Origin: Lepturacanthus savala
Taxonomy: Eukaryota; Chordata; Actinopteri; Scombriformes; Trichiuridae
NCBI GenBank assembly: GCA_030544235.1
Contig: CM060468.1
Span: 12,864,258-12,928,257, forward strand
DNA length: 64,000 bases
Reading direction: 5' to 3'
Shown here in pieces: positions 1 through 45,721 of this stretch (positions are counted from its first letter, which is position 1; every line of letters starts with the position of its first letter). The notes below the pieces were generated by a model, which saw only the letters and a list, made by a program, of their open reading frames with translations, did not search any database and had not been told where the DNA came from. Made by a program: the position numbers and the translations under genes.

Positions 1-470
1 CAGCCTGGTCGTGACCTTGGCTGCGCGTCCCGCTTCTTCCCATGTTTCTTGTCTTAACTTTCAAACTTTGAAAAAATGCCAAAGAGCAATCTAAAAAAGA
101 AAAATCACACAAACACAGACACACATAGCAATGATGATCAGAACCAAGTCAAAGTGACCTGAATGCTCAGTGCTATTGAGATACTGGGGCAGGGTGGCCA
201 TGTTGTCCATAATGTCCCTTTACAGGAGTGCTCACACACATAGTCATGTTTCCAACACTTCAGAGGACATTACATTGATTTGCATTCTTTTCCGGAGGCA
301 AACACTGACCTTAACCATAGCCACTGCTTGACTAACCCCATATCATTCACCGTAGAACAAGTCCTGACTGTAAAGTTTAATGATTTGTATTATGGGGTCT
401 TGACTTTTGTCTTCAAAAGAGAGAGTCCCTACAATGTGAACAATTGATTAATGTCTTGACAACATCAACA

Positions 471-497
471 ACACACACACACACACACACACACACA
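471..497 (+). repeat. (AC)n microsatellite
   Basis: A short pure AC dinucleotide run. Confidence 0.95.
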
Positions 498-1473
498 TAG
501 CAGAACAACTGTATTTGTCTTCTCTTTCACTGTATACAAATTCAAACCAAAACCAGCTCAGTTGAGAAGTGAGGACCATGATGTCCCCACTTTGACAATG
601 TAAGTTACAATATGTACAAGAAGTACAAGTAGATACAGCAGGTGGTACATCTCAGTTCTAATTAGCTGGATGTTTGCAGTAATAATGGATTTAATGATTA
701 GATTACAGAGCAATCTGACTGGTCTAAATGAGTATCTAATGAGAGCATGATAATGAAGTTACAGAATGTTCCAGGAAATGGGAGGGTACAGTACTTAGAG
801 CATATCCTTAAATCACACACTCACTCTCACACACACACACAGTTACATATAGTTAAATCTGCTGTTTGTCTGTGTCCTGCTAGTTACTCTGAACAGGCCT
901 GAACTGACTTAGAAATCTGACACAAACACATGCACACACAATCAGAGTTAGTCTCAAAGTCTCAAATGAGGACATTCTGTATTTCCAGTTCCATCAGCGT
1001 GACATTGCAAGTTGCCAGATACGGTCTCTATGCTCGGCACAACAAAGCTACTGGGTTAAAAATGGCAGAGTCTGCAAATTCTGCAGTAGCTTCAAAGCCC
1101 ACAAGCAGAGTGACTGGAGAAGAATTACATGGCAGCAAAACGCATGCGGAAATGGCGAGATTACTTCTAGATTGGTAAATTAAACTCACTTAATATAGTT
1201 AATGTTACTTGTTTTCACTATATGAAACAAATTAAGAGAGAATCCTAAACAGGCTAGGTTAAAAGCATGAAAGATAGCAGTCTAGCAATAGCTGGCTGTC
1301 ATAGATATGCCTCTAAATGATAATAGATAGCAGTGCTAATGTTAAATACTGTTTCAAAATGTATTAGTTGAAATTTGTAGTTACCCCTGTATGATTTCTC
1401 ACTTGACATGACATAGTGCAGGCTGATCACTTGATGCAGGTGGCAACAAACCTGGCAACCTGACTGCTGGATT

Positions 1474-1583
<110 letters not shown>

Positions 1584-2236
1584 GCAACTATGATTTTGAG
1601 ACACTAGATCTCAGCATTCAGCTCGTTTTACATATTCCACTTTTAAACATGGCAGCACAGTTTCCATGATTTATACCAGTTGGTTAGCCATAAAACGTCT
1701 AGTCATGACCTCTTCCATCAAATATTGCAAATATTGTGAATTATGCAAGCTGTTAAACACAGAGAGCAATATAAACATTCTTGTGTTGTTTCATTCAGTT
1801 GAAAAGTGAATTGTCGGCTTGACTTGCATGCTTCAAGGAAAGCGGATGACAAAATGTGTCTGATTTCAGGCCAGATTATAAAGTAAAAACCGGGCCTTTT
1901 AATGTTTACTGCAACATTGGTGCTCATGGTGTGCTTCTAGTAATCCTGAAGATGAAAACACTTTACCAGAGATACTATACACTGATCTCTAGGATTAAGT
2001 AGGACTTTAAAAGAGGAAATGACTGGTACTTCAAATAAATATATATATATATACATATCTACTGTACATTCATTCTGCAAAACATGCATCACTATGCTTA
2101 AACCATTAAGATAAATCTCCATGAATTCACGCAAATGTCGGAGGTGGGGTGGAGGGTGGTGGGGTTGGACACAATCCCTTGCACAATTGTAAATATACAC
2201 ACATGCAGCTTCACACAGAGATCATCCCACTCACAC

Positions 2237-2263
2237 GGCCTTACGACTTTGCCTCGTAAGGCC
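2237..2263. repeat. Perfect hairpin, 10-bp stem and 7-base loop
   Basis: GGCCTTACGA, loop CTTTGCC, then TCGTAAGGCC. The stem is GC-rich and fully paired, unlike the AT-rich surroundings. Confidence 0.85.
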
Positions 2264-3243
2264 CTGATCTTTTAATTTGTGTGGATCAACATTAATCCCA
2301 AATCCTGCTCATCTCGTTCCCACTCTGGTGACCCTGTTAGAACATATGAGAGCAACGCAGGACAAGTGGATTATTGCTTGTTTGTGATAAAATTGTCTGA
2401 GGTTTCAGTCTATGTATCATCTTTTTAATCCGGAGCCCAGTGAGAATTAGATATTTTCGTGTTATTCACTACATTCTTCAACAGTTACAACTGCACATAT
2501 ATGAACTTTCTTCAGATTTTTTTTTTTAAATTGTGGTTATTGAAAAGTGATGTATGTAGTCTCCAAATGAATCTTAAACTTCAAATTCTGCAAACAGTGA
2601 ATCCTGCATAGTTAAACAACAAGATATGTTATGTTTTGTTACGATTTTCTGTTACATTTATAATGTTGCATGTCCATGGTCAAATTGGAGGCTTGGAAAT
2701 CTCACCCTGGGTTTCTGTAGTTGCAGGAAACAACTTTAATTCCTGTGTTTTGAGCAATTTCAGTTTGGTTAAAAGAAAATTATTTAAGATAAAATCAATT
2801 AAGAAGAAGAAGAAATATAAACTTTGATTGAAGTTACAGTAAAGTTCAGGCAGTAACTAATTTTGTTACGATATATAATTATTTCATAAAGTTGAATTGG
2901 GGAAAATCTTGCCATTCAAACATCCAGCAGACAGAATTCTCCACTAATTCCTATGTGAAATGTCTGGCTCTTTAACTCCACTTACTTTGTCTGTCTGCTA
3001 TTCTGTATTGTTCTGGGCTAGATGGATCCAGGGTTTTTCAGAGTTGTTTTTGTTGAAAACAGCTGCCTGCTGTGGGCTGAAAATGAGGATGATTTAGCGT
3101 GGTGAGTGCGAACCAAAACAACGAGCTGAAAGACGCTGAAGGGAACTGCAGAAATGAGTGTTAATTATGTCATTTCACCTCTTAAGTGATGCTGTTCTAA
3201 TATCAGAGTAATTTGATAAATGTTAATAATAATTGCAATATTT

Positions 3244-3360
3244 GGGGGCGGCAAGTGGTGCAGCTATTAGAGCAGCAACCTCATATATAGAAGCTACAGT
3301 CCTCACCACAGACATGTCATTCCATCTCTCTCAACCAAGCACTATCAATAAAAAGACAAA
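3244..3360 (+). mobile_element. Degraded tRNA-derived SINE-like fragment
   Basis: The sequence opens GGGGGCGGCAAGTGGTGCAG with TAGAGCAGCAACCTCA (tRNA-like head). It later has GTCATTCCATCTCTCTC and ends CTATCAATAAAAAGACAAA, the type of tail seen in common fish SINEs. The B box is no longer clear. Confidence 0.5.
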
Positions 3361-4851
3361 TACATTTGCAAATTTTCTTGCAATACGGTGGTAAAATAAT
3401 CCAAAGACAGAAAAAAATATCTGTGAAAATTTGGTATTTGATTAGTTTTGTGCAACAAAAATTCTTCTGGTCAAACTAAAAGACAGACTGCTGAACCACA
3501 CCCTGAAATACACATCACAGATCAGAGAGCATCGCTCCAACAGATGCATCCATGAATAATGACTGCATAATTCATTCTGATGCAGAGGGGTCTGACACAC
3601 ACACACATACACACACACTTAACATCCTGTGGAACTGTTAATACCCCCGTAATTCAGCTCTGCTTCATTGGGCTAATATGACAGGCATAGTTCGTACATT
3701 ACATGACCTCTGTGCACTCAGTCATACCTGCAGTGTTTGTGTGTGATTTCCATTAGCACGCTAGCATGTGCGACGTTATGCCGGAGCCTCTACTCGCCCT
3801 GTGCAGTGAGGATGAACCATGTGAAATATTTGAACCTCGCGCAGCCAATTAGTGTAATGGGAATGTATTAGCATAAATAAAGGGTATGGAGGGGTTAAAG
3901 ATAAAGGGAGGAAGGGCTGGAGCGTTGGACAAATGAGGAGATAAAAAGGCAAAAGTGAGTAGATAAAAACTGAGATGCTGTGGGAAATTAACGTCATTGA
4001 AACTGTCAATTGACATGGTATCACGCAGTTATATTCTATAAAATTATATTGTAGCTTCCACATCCTCTATCAAAACATCTACATACACTGAAAAGATGAA
4101 GGGGATGAGTTGAGGGGGAAAAAAATCAATTCCTTTCCCACCTACTACTGAATATTCAATCAACAGCAATAATAATGCAGTTAATCAAATACTCGGCAAG
4201 ACTATGAAGCCTGAAAATGTCTTACACTTGAAAAACATAAATAACAGGAAACAAGCAAATTAAAAAAAAACCTGCTGGTGGCCATATTTGACAATGACAA
4301 CCAGTGTAATTGTGCATATTGCATGCGGGATGTACATTACGACCACAGTCTGAAAGCATCCTTGGCATCACGTTAAATCCATGTGACAGCGACTGTATGT
4401 AACCGTGGGTCTGTTTTAAATCCATCAATGTACTGTAGGAAAAAATCCGAAAGGAGACATGATGGCTAATATGAAGGTGTCCGGCAGTGTTTAGTTTACT
4501 TTTAATCAACCGATCGAATGTATCAACGCAGACTCACACTCGTATGAACGTGTACACAGTGACAGCCGCAGTCATTTTTCCTTATTAAAGATAGTTGGGT
4601 GTTTTTTATTTACATCATATAAGACAGAAGATGTGCCCTTAATGTCAGTCAGAAACCAGCCTGTCATCAACCTCCTCCTGATACACACCTGATTCAAACC
4701 ACAGCCTCAAACAGGGTTCATGTCCAGGGTCAGCAGGTGACATCGGGATGCAAAATACTAGAAGACTGTTAACGAAACTCATGTGTCTGAAATGAGTTCC
4801 CGAAGTATAATCCTGGTGAAGTTGTGTCACAAGTGTTTATTCGTTTTAAAT

Positions 4852-5070
4852 TCAGCTGGTGAGCAAATGAGGGTGAGGGTGATGCTTTGCGGACTGGGTA
4901 TCAGATTTATTTTTAAGGCCCTGGACATGGGCGCCAACCGTGTTTGTTTCTGCTGTTAAAACCAGGCTATTAGAAAAGGAGCAGTTTCCCATCAGCATAG
5001 AGTCATTGTACTGTAAGTCAGTGGGGATGATGCTTATCTCTTTTACAACAAGACACTTTGTGACAATATC
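4852..5070 (-). other. Candidate terminal exon of an unidentified transcript
   Basis: On the minus strand a T-rich tract ending TTGTTTTTTCAG (a textbook acceptor) is followed by 72 open codons from DIVTKCLVVKEISIIPTDLQ to HHPHPHLLTS and a TGA. An AATAAA begins 11 bases after the stop (4841-4836). I do not recognise the peptide. It cannot splice in frame from gucy1a2 exon 8, so it would belong to another transcript or be chance. Confidence 0.25.
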
Positions 5071-7840
5071 CTGAAAAAACAAAACAAAAAAAAAACGTGT
5101 TAAGCGACTTTATTTTTGGATAAAAACAGTGTCATGCTTATTTAATTAAAGAACATGTTTCATATAACCGGCATTAAAGAAAACCAGTCAAAATAACGTG
5201 ATGTGGGGGGGGAGTACAATTAATAATTTTCTCTTTCATTACTGCAAAACAAGACATTACTCTAGGTTGAGGACATTTGATATTTTGGGAAATTCAGCCT
5301 GGCTTCAGATGGCACATGACAGAAAGTAACTGACTGAAGTAGAAAAAGACAGCAAAGCAGTGGAAAACATGGGGGGGAAAGTCCAGTTATTTTGTGAATC
5401 ATACCAAAAAAGTCTCCTGTATAATTTTATTACATCTGTTTTTCAATTAAGAATCTATTTAATAGATCTAAATTGTAGAGATGTCTTCCAGGCACAATAG
5501 GCCGTTATTAACAAGTTGTCTTGTCTGTACATCGGCAAACTCTAAATGTTCTCGTAGTTGGATGGGTGTGTGAACATGGAGATGACAGTCGCTGGATATA
5601 TTTTTTTTTAATGTCTCACTGGACATGGAGAGGCCCAAACCCTCAGGACAGTCCCTCAGATTCCACGTTTTGTTCATGTTCGTTGTCTGACACGACTTCT
5701 ACAGTACAGCTCAGTCGTATTGCCGCTGCAACCGTGATGTGTGCCCTGTCTATATGTGGTAATATGTAATCCACGTATTGAGGGTCCGTGACCGATCATA
5801 AAATCGTAGAGAACCAGTACCTGCAACACCTTCGCGTCATAACAAGCGGGACATGTGGGGCTGGACCAAATGTCTGATATTATGCCAAGAATTTACAGAC
5901 TTGGAAACACAGGCGTTGGACACAAGTTGTGTGGGCGTAACACTGGTGCAGTGTCCCTTTATTTAGCAGAGATGCTGAATTCAGGCACCGCTCAAGTTGA
6001 GTGTGTATGACACCGGAACAACATTTATGCTACAATAGATTCCTCAAGTACACGTTATTGTGTTTGTATGAGTTTTTGAGCACTTGTGCATTTTTTTGAG
6101 CGAAATCCAACCTCTGAGATATTTAACCCTAGACTCGACAACAGAACTGTTAAATACGCTAGACAGTGGCTCAGGTACTTTCCCAGGATTTTAATGTCTT
6201 GCTGTTTTATACAATACATAGACTATTCCATGATTTTATAATGGATTTAATGTGTAATATTACTACATTTTACCACAGAAATAGTCCCCACCATTGGAAA
6301 ACTGATAGCTGTGTATTTTGTCTGGCACTGCCTGTAGAAATGCATGCTGCTGTTAAATTTGTCAAACGTCCATTGTGCTGACATGGAGATGTACATCAGA
6401 GGTGAGCGTCTCCAAACCCAAACATGTGAAACCAGAAGTATGTCGATTTCTGAAGTGACTAGTACTTTTATTAATCCTCAGTAAAGCGATTTCCATACAT
6501 GAAGGTATTATTACAGACACATGAAATCACTGACTTCTCCTTCATTTCTGGTTTAACCAACACGTGTTAATGGTTTCATTTGTCCACAGGAGATGTTTGA
6601 TGTTGCTGGGGAAACTTCAGGAACTTGTCGATAGCCATTAAACTACCCATCTGGAAATGATATTTCATTTTTATCATCAAAATTGCGCCTTAAAGAATCG
6701 GGGAAACATTCCTCAGGCTCCTGAAAGCGTGTTGAACCATTCTCTAGTGTATTTGACAATTTGTACTGTACCAGTAGTTCCTCTTCCTACAAGGCAGGTT
6801 TGTTAACATAACATGTAAAAAGCGATGATCGTCTGAACCAGTAATGAACACATATACAAGCTGAATGTTTCACACATGCCCAAGGTGGATGTTGCAGATT
6901 CTTGTTTTCTATAATATCACAGAAAAAAAAAGAATGTTACCTTTTGGTTTCATGAACTGTTTTTGCTTTTTTTTGCAGTAGGTCAAACATCTTTTTGCTG
7001 GACTTACAAATCATGTGAACAACATTACGCAGATGCACAGGTGTAGCAGATCGCACCCTAAAAAAATCTTTTTTTTTATTATTAAATTGTTTTGCCACTA
7101 GTCCTTAAATCATTTTATATTCTGTAGATCAGTTCTCTAGGCTTAAGTTTACAAGGTTATCCCACTAAGCAATAGCACCTATTTTTTGAAATTATACACA
7201 TATATTCTTGTCATTTTTTAGGCTACAAACTATGCTCCAATGTGTTTGACTGATAGAATTTGTTTTGATGTTTTACTTTTTGTCTGTTTTTTGTTATATT
7301 CTGCATCCATACTTTACTGTAGAAGACTATTTTGAAAATACATTATTTAAGATATTATGTGGATTATATGGTGTGTATGGAAAGAAGTATTTTAAAAAAT
7401 AGACTTTTGATTTCTTTGTTATTATTAAATAATTAAATGATGTTATTAAATAGTATTAAATGTTCTATTTCCTTTTCTAAAATTGATCAGCATCTATTAC
7501 GGAACAAAATCTTTCATGACAGTTGGAATTGTCTATGGCATCAATGAACTATGACCAAAGTTTTTTGGCACAAGAAAAATGTGTTGAGTTCAAACAGTGG
7601 CAGGTGAAAAGGGAATCAGAGATCATTTTTTATTTTTTTATGCTCTATTTCCTCCTCCCCCTCCTTACCTCCTGACCCTCTGATATCACACATCACTTTA
7701 TTAAGCTGTGTCAATCTCAGGTTTGGTGAAATGATTGTTTTTGTGTGACAGTTCCTTTCTTTTATATAAATTTGCATTTCAGCCAAGATTGTCTATTAAC
7801 TTTTTTAATCTAGGTCAGTGTATCTGTTTAAATGTGATGT

Positions 7841-7878
7841 TTTGATAAGAATTTATATATATATAAATTCTTATCAAA
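7841..7878. repeat. Perfect 38-bp palindrome without a loop
   Basis: TTTGATAAGAATTTATATA is followed directly by its exact reverse complement. The core is a TATATATATA run flanked by non-repetitive arms, so it is more than a simple AT repeat. It lies in the possible 3' UTR of gucy1a2. Confidence 0.9.
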
Positions 7879-8773
7879 TATATTGTAGCTGTGTTTTACA
7901 AAACATGTTCCTGTTGGAGTGGTTGGCTGTCTAAATGTGTTGACGTTGCCAAGCCCACAACAGACAGTAGTAGCCAAACTTTTATTCCAAATGATAAGCA
8001 GCATCAGCCTGTGCTTGTATTGAAGCGATCGGAATAAGTACCAACAACATTGGACAGCTAAAATATTTACTGGCGCATTTCATTGCCAGAGGTTCAGTAA
8101 CCAATGTAGAATTTGGCAAGATGTAGTGAAACCATGACACTCTACTATTTTCCATTTCACCAATGTTTTTTTTTTTGTTTTTCAGATTTTTGTGAGTGAA
8201 TTTGAAGGTTTTTTCAGCATTTCCCGCTGTCAAATATGCTGCTTTTCTTCTGAAAAGTAGCTGTCGCTAACATAAACCAAACTGTGATGTTGGTTTACAG
8301 TTAAAAAGCATTTTTCATATAAGTACAGAGATTGGCTGTGAATCATCAAGTTAGTTGAAATTAGAATGTGAAAGAAAAAACAAATATCACTTCCCTTCCT
8401 GAACTTTACAACAGTCTTTGAAGCTTCTGAAGATCCCCACGCCTTGGTTACTGCGCTACACTGAAATATTTGGAAGGCCTGAGATTTCTCCAACATACTC
8501 AGTCTACCGGCTAACTAGTAGACTTGAATTTGAATCCATGTAAATTGTAACATTTGAATGGGTGTTGTAAATGTTTGTTTTATATCAGTGTGGTAGAAAA
8601 CAATTAAAAAAGATTATGTATGCAAATGTGAACTGTGTCAAGCGTGCATACTCTGATTATGTGTACATATTAGTATGCACTATATTGTGTGTATTATTGG
8701 ATAATCTGGACAAAATAGATGAATACAATTTCAAATATTTTAACTTTCTGAAGTGCGCTTGATTTTTGGACTT

Positions 8774-8779
8774 TTTATT
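8774..8779 (-). terminator. Candidate polyadenylation signal for gucy1a2
   Basis: The minus strand has AATAAA in an ATAATAATAATAAAAAG context about 1.2 kb after the gucy1a2 stop. Another AATAAA lies at 7981-7986. Mammalian alpha-2 mRNAs have long 3' UTRs, so several sites may be used; I cannot tell which. Confidence 0.35.
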
Positions 8780-9975
8780 ATTATTATTATTTTAATGCCC
8801 CTAATGACAGTCTCAAAAGGAAACACTAAGCAGGAGCTGGGTGGGATAAAGTTCCCACTGTGACTTTCAACCTCTCAGGTTTAAATGTGGCTCATAAGCT
8901 TTGGCACATGTCAGTCCGTCTTTCGAATCGTTCCCTCAGCAGTGGAAGACACAGGAATGCCGCACAAATATCTTAAAACAAGTGGAAACATTGCTTAGGA
9001 AATAAGGTGAAGTGCTCCCTATATTTGTCAGATATTTGAAATGAATCCATCTTGTATCTTGTCCTGATTCGAGCAGTAAAAGGCACTGAGCTGAGAATAA
9101 TTTTCAGTCCTAAACATGTTATATGCAATGAAATGGCTGGATTTTTGTTGATTAGTTTGCTGTGGATTAAAAGCAGAAAAAAAATGGCTCGGCTTAGTCC
9201 TAGCATTTTTTTGTCACTTGTCATTTGATGACCCTTTTTCAAACCTACTGTGTCTCCTTGTTTATGCTGCTGATCTGCCCGTGTGTTGAAGTAATGAGCA
9301 GCCGATGTCAGGGGTCTGTTGAGTAAAGAATGACATGATTTAAGGACAGTTGGGAGGGGTGGGAGGGGAGTTGTATTGTTCTGTAGTAGTGGTCTTCCTT
9401 GTAAGAGGCCATGATGCACAGCAAACATGTGCGGCGAGGACGCCGTCTTCCCACAGCGTCATTCCTCAGCACCCACTTTGTTAATGGATCATGGATTTGT
9501 TCAGTTTGCGCAATTCCATTGCTATTGAGTGCAACACTGGTTATTTAAATGAATCCCCTACAGGATTTGTCCGAGCATTGCTGCCTCTCATCCAGGGTTA
9601 CAGAGGACCACTGAAGAGAGCTAGATACCAGGTCTGGAGCTGAGAATGCAGCTAGATCAAAACGTTTTATATTAAGGTTTCCTCTCTAATTAACCTCATC
9701 ACTGAACCTCCTTGGGGAAGGAAGAGTCAATGCAGGACGAGCATAGTCGCTGTACCTAAAGTCTTTTGAACCATATCTCCCTTACTTAGTAGGGTATGTC
9801 TTTTTTGTTTGTTTGTTTTTTTGCCTTTGATGAGAAGCCTTTTTTTTTCTCCAAGTTTCCACATAATGCATTTGCATATCCGCGGATCCGTGTGACTGGT
9901 GTCCTGCATGGTCCGCAGGTTCAAATCCAGCCTCCCACATCATGAATATTCATGTCTCCTTGTCTGTGTATAGAC

Positions 9976-43081
<33,106 letters not shown>

Positions 43082-43250
43082 GGCGATGGCCGTGGAGGTG
43101 GTGGTGATGATGACAGTGGTAGAGTTGAGGGTGATGGTGATGATGATGAGGAGGATGATGAGGATGGTGATGATGCTACAGCCGGTTCCGTACCACGTCC
43201 CCCATTACACCGGGGACTCATCAGATAGTGTGTGTATGTGTTTACGTGCA

Positions 43251-43270
43251 GGGGGGCGGGGGCGGGGGGG
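43251..43270 (+). promoter_or_regulatory. G-run cluster (G6-C-G5-C-G7), possible quadruplex
   Basis: Three long G runs separated by single C residues lie on the plus strand, about 170 bases upstream of the gucy1a2 start codon. The plus strand is the template strand, so the RNA would be C-rich. Dividing the longest run gives the four G3 blocks a quadruplex needs. Confidence 0.45.
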
Positions 43271-43305
43271 TAGTGAAGTCTGTGTGTATAATTATGCGTG
43301 CATAC

Positions 43306-43309
<4 letters not shown>

Positions 43310-43335
<26 letters not shown>
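43310..43335 (+). repeat. (TG)n microsatellite
   Basis: Short TG repeat in the presumed 5' UTR or promoter of gucy1a2. Confidence 0.9.
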
Positions 43336-43337
<2 letters not shown>

Positions 43338-43505
43338 GGGGATGAAGTCCAGGTGTGTCGTGCGTGTGCGCGTGAGCCTCGGCGACCTATTCAGAGGGAG
43401 AAGGGGGGGGGCGACCGAGAACCGGAGCACTGACGGCACGCAAACATTTATGTAAGGGGGGAGGAAGAGGAGGGGGAGGAAGAGGAGTAAAGGGGGGCCA
43501 TCGCC

Positions 43506-43527
43506 TTTTTTTTTTTTTTTTTTTTTT
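43506..43527 (+). repeat. T22 homopolymer
   Basis: Twenty-two T on the plus strand (A run on the gucy1a2 sense strand), upstream of the gene. Confidence 0.93.
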
Positions 43528-44033
43528 AAAAGCAGCCCTCCTTTACCCCCGAAACAAATCCCCTCTCCTCCATATGGAGCCAAACACACGCCGGAGGATG
43601 CTCCGAATGAAAACAAAAATTAATAAAAAAGGAAGTTATTGATATATATATATTTTTAGCGGCTGGATTTCACTCGACAGTAATTCCGACACATGTCCGT
43701 TATTCCTCTCACGCGCGCTGAATTTCGGCGTCCAGGAAAGAAATCCTCCTAAAGTCCCAGCAGCTGTATGTCAGGCTGCTAGCCTCGCTGCTCCTCCTGC
43801 TCCTCTCCTCCGTCCGTCTCTCCTCTCCTCCTCCTGCTCCTGCTCCTGCTCGTCCTCTGCGACAGCGCGGTTCTCCTGCTGTCTGTCCGCCAGCCGACCG
43901 TCCTCTCATCATTCACACATGCTCCACTTTGTATTTCCCTCAGCACGCGCGCCTGTCTTCTGTCGTCTTGTCTCTTTTTAAGCGTACGTGTGTGCGCGCG
44001 GGAAGAGAGGAGAGGTGTCTGAAAAGTGGAGGT

Positions 44034-44059
44034 GAGAGAGAGAGAGAGAGAGAGAGAGA
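44034..44059 (+). repeat. (GA)n microsatellite
   Basis: Thirteen GA units in the gucy1a2 upstream region. Confidence 0.95.
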
Positions 44060-44135
44060 CGCTGGTGTTCGGCGCGTGCAGCCTGCGCATCAGCACGAGG
44101 CTCAGAGTTAGTGGGACAACCTCGACCAATCAGAA

Positions 44136-45662
44136 AGGAGATAAGGAGATAAAGACGTTTTAACTTAAAAAAAAAATGGTTCGGATTTTAGCTACATTGC
44201 TTTTTTTTATATTAGAGCACACGCACAAAACTCTGTGCTAACGTCGGTACAACTGGACACAGAGGACAAAAAAATATATATTTAATTTTTATTATTATTA
44301 AAGGTTAGATATTTCACGTTTACCGTTTGAAGTTGTAACACCCCCGACGAGGTACGGCTCTGGGAAAAAGATAAGAGACCACTGCAAAATTATACTACTT
44401 AAAGGTATGTGTTTGTGCAAAAAGCAACATTTTTGTTTGAGTCTATAAAGGACTCTCCCCACTCAAACGCACCACCAGATTCTAACAATTGACTCGTCAT
44501 CACGTGCCTCGACGACATTCTGCTGCTTGATAACGAGTTGACCATTAGCATCAGATGCGTTTGGGTTTGGTGATTCCTAAAACACGCAGGGCAGTAGCTC
44601 GGGTCAGAGACCACCGGCCTGGAGAGTAGGTGAACACAAGTGTTACCAATGATAGTAATTATATGTAGCAGCATTGACTCTTTTGACCCCAACAGAACCT
44701 TAATTAGTACTGACGGTAACACCAGTGTTTACCTTTTATCGTGTCAGTGTGACTGCCCTGGGGGGGGGAAAAAGTCTTTTTCATTGCAAATTTGCACAAA
44801 TACATTTCATCTGATTTTAATACTCTGTCGTATAGGGGCCCTAAATCAGAATCTAGCTTTAAGTCTTTAATATTTTAGTTTAGATTTCGCATGGTGCCAA
44901 ATAATTTAAAATAAAGAAAGAAAATAACCACAAACTAATTGGAAGGAAAACATGGAGACATATTCTATCATATTGAAATTGTTAGTGAATGTGGAGTTGG
45001 CCTCATCAAACTACTACTACTACTATTGTCATCAAATAAACTGTCATGTATTACTTAAGCTAACATGGATGATAGATCCTAAAGATGATATGGATAAAAT
45101 CCTAACAGCTACAGAAACATCCATTTACCCGTGTTGATGTGGTTAAATGCTCATGGAAAGACATTAAACGGGTCTTGATTTAGGATTAAAATATCAGGCC
45201 TGCTGGTGTCTGTTTAATACGTTTGTCTCAAAAGTGCAATGCACAATAATCTAAATTACAGCTGTTTGATAACTGTCACATTCATTCCTATGATTTAGAG
45301 CTCCGGGCAAAAAAAACAGGTGATTGTTCCCCACAATTAAATAGCTGGAAGTAGCAATCAAGCTATATCCGATCGTAATCAAACAACAGTCATGGGCCAA
45401 TAAGCCAAGTTGGTGCCAACGTGCCAGATATTTTCAACATGGGCATACAAGGAGAAACGCAGCTCCACAGGCAGATAATGGAGCTGGCAGCAGTGGTGCA
45501 CGCTTGTTGCCTCCCATCTGAGAACAGGATGATGCTGGTGTGTGCCACTAATCACGACCACGACCTTGACCTCGATTGGCAGAGCATGTCTGTTGATTAA
45601 GGGCCCCAAAGGGACAAGCAGAGACACACTGAACACACACTTGATGCATCATGTAAGTGCAT

Positions 45663-45721
<59 letters not shown>

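Larger units (their letters stand above)
43082..44135 (-). promoter_or_regulatory. Putative gucy1a2 promoter and 5' UTR in a CpG-rich island
   Basis: CpG dinucleotides are far denser in about 42750-43110 and 43690-44110 than elsewhere in the window. The segment directly precedes the start codon. It contains a Cys/Ser-codon-like ATG/CAT repeat zone (43100-43190), a G-run cluster, a GT repeat, a 22-base T run, a GA repeat and, at the far end, CCAATCAG (44124-44131), a possible NF-Y box. I see no convincing TATA box. The transcription start cannot be set from sequence alone. Confidence 0.5.

Noticed and set aside
8973..9428. 151-codon minus-strand frame downstream of gucy1a2
   Set aside because: It lies in the likely 3' UTR, has no recognisable domain, and its composition is that of random AT-rich sequence.
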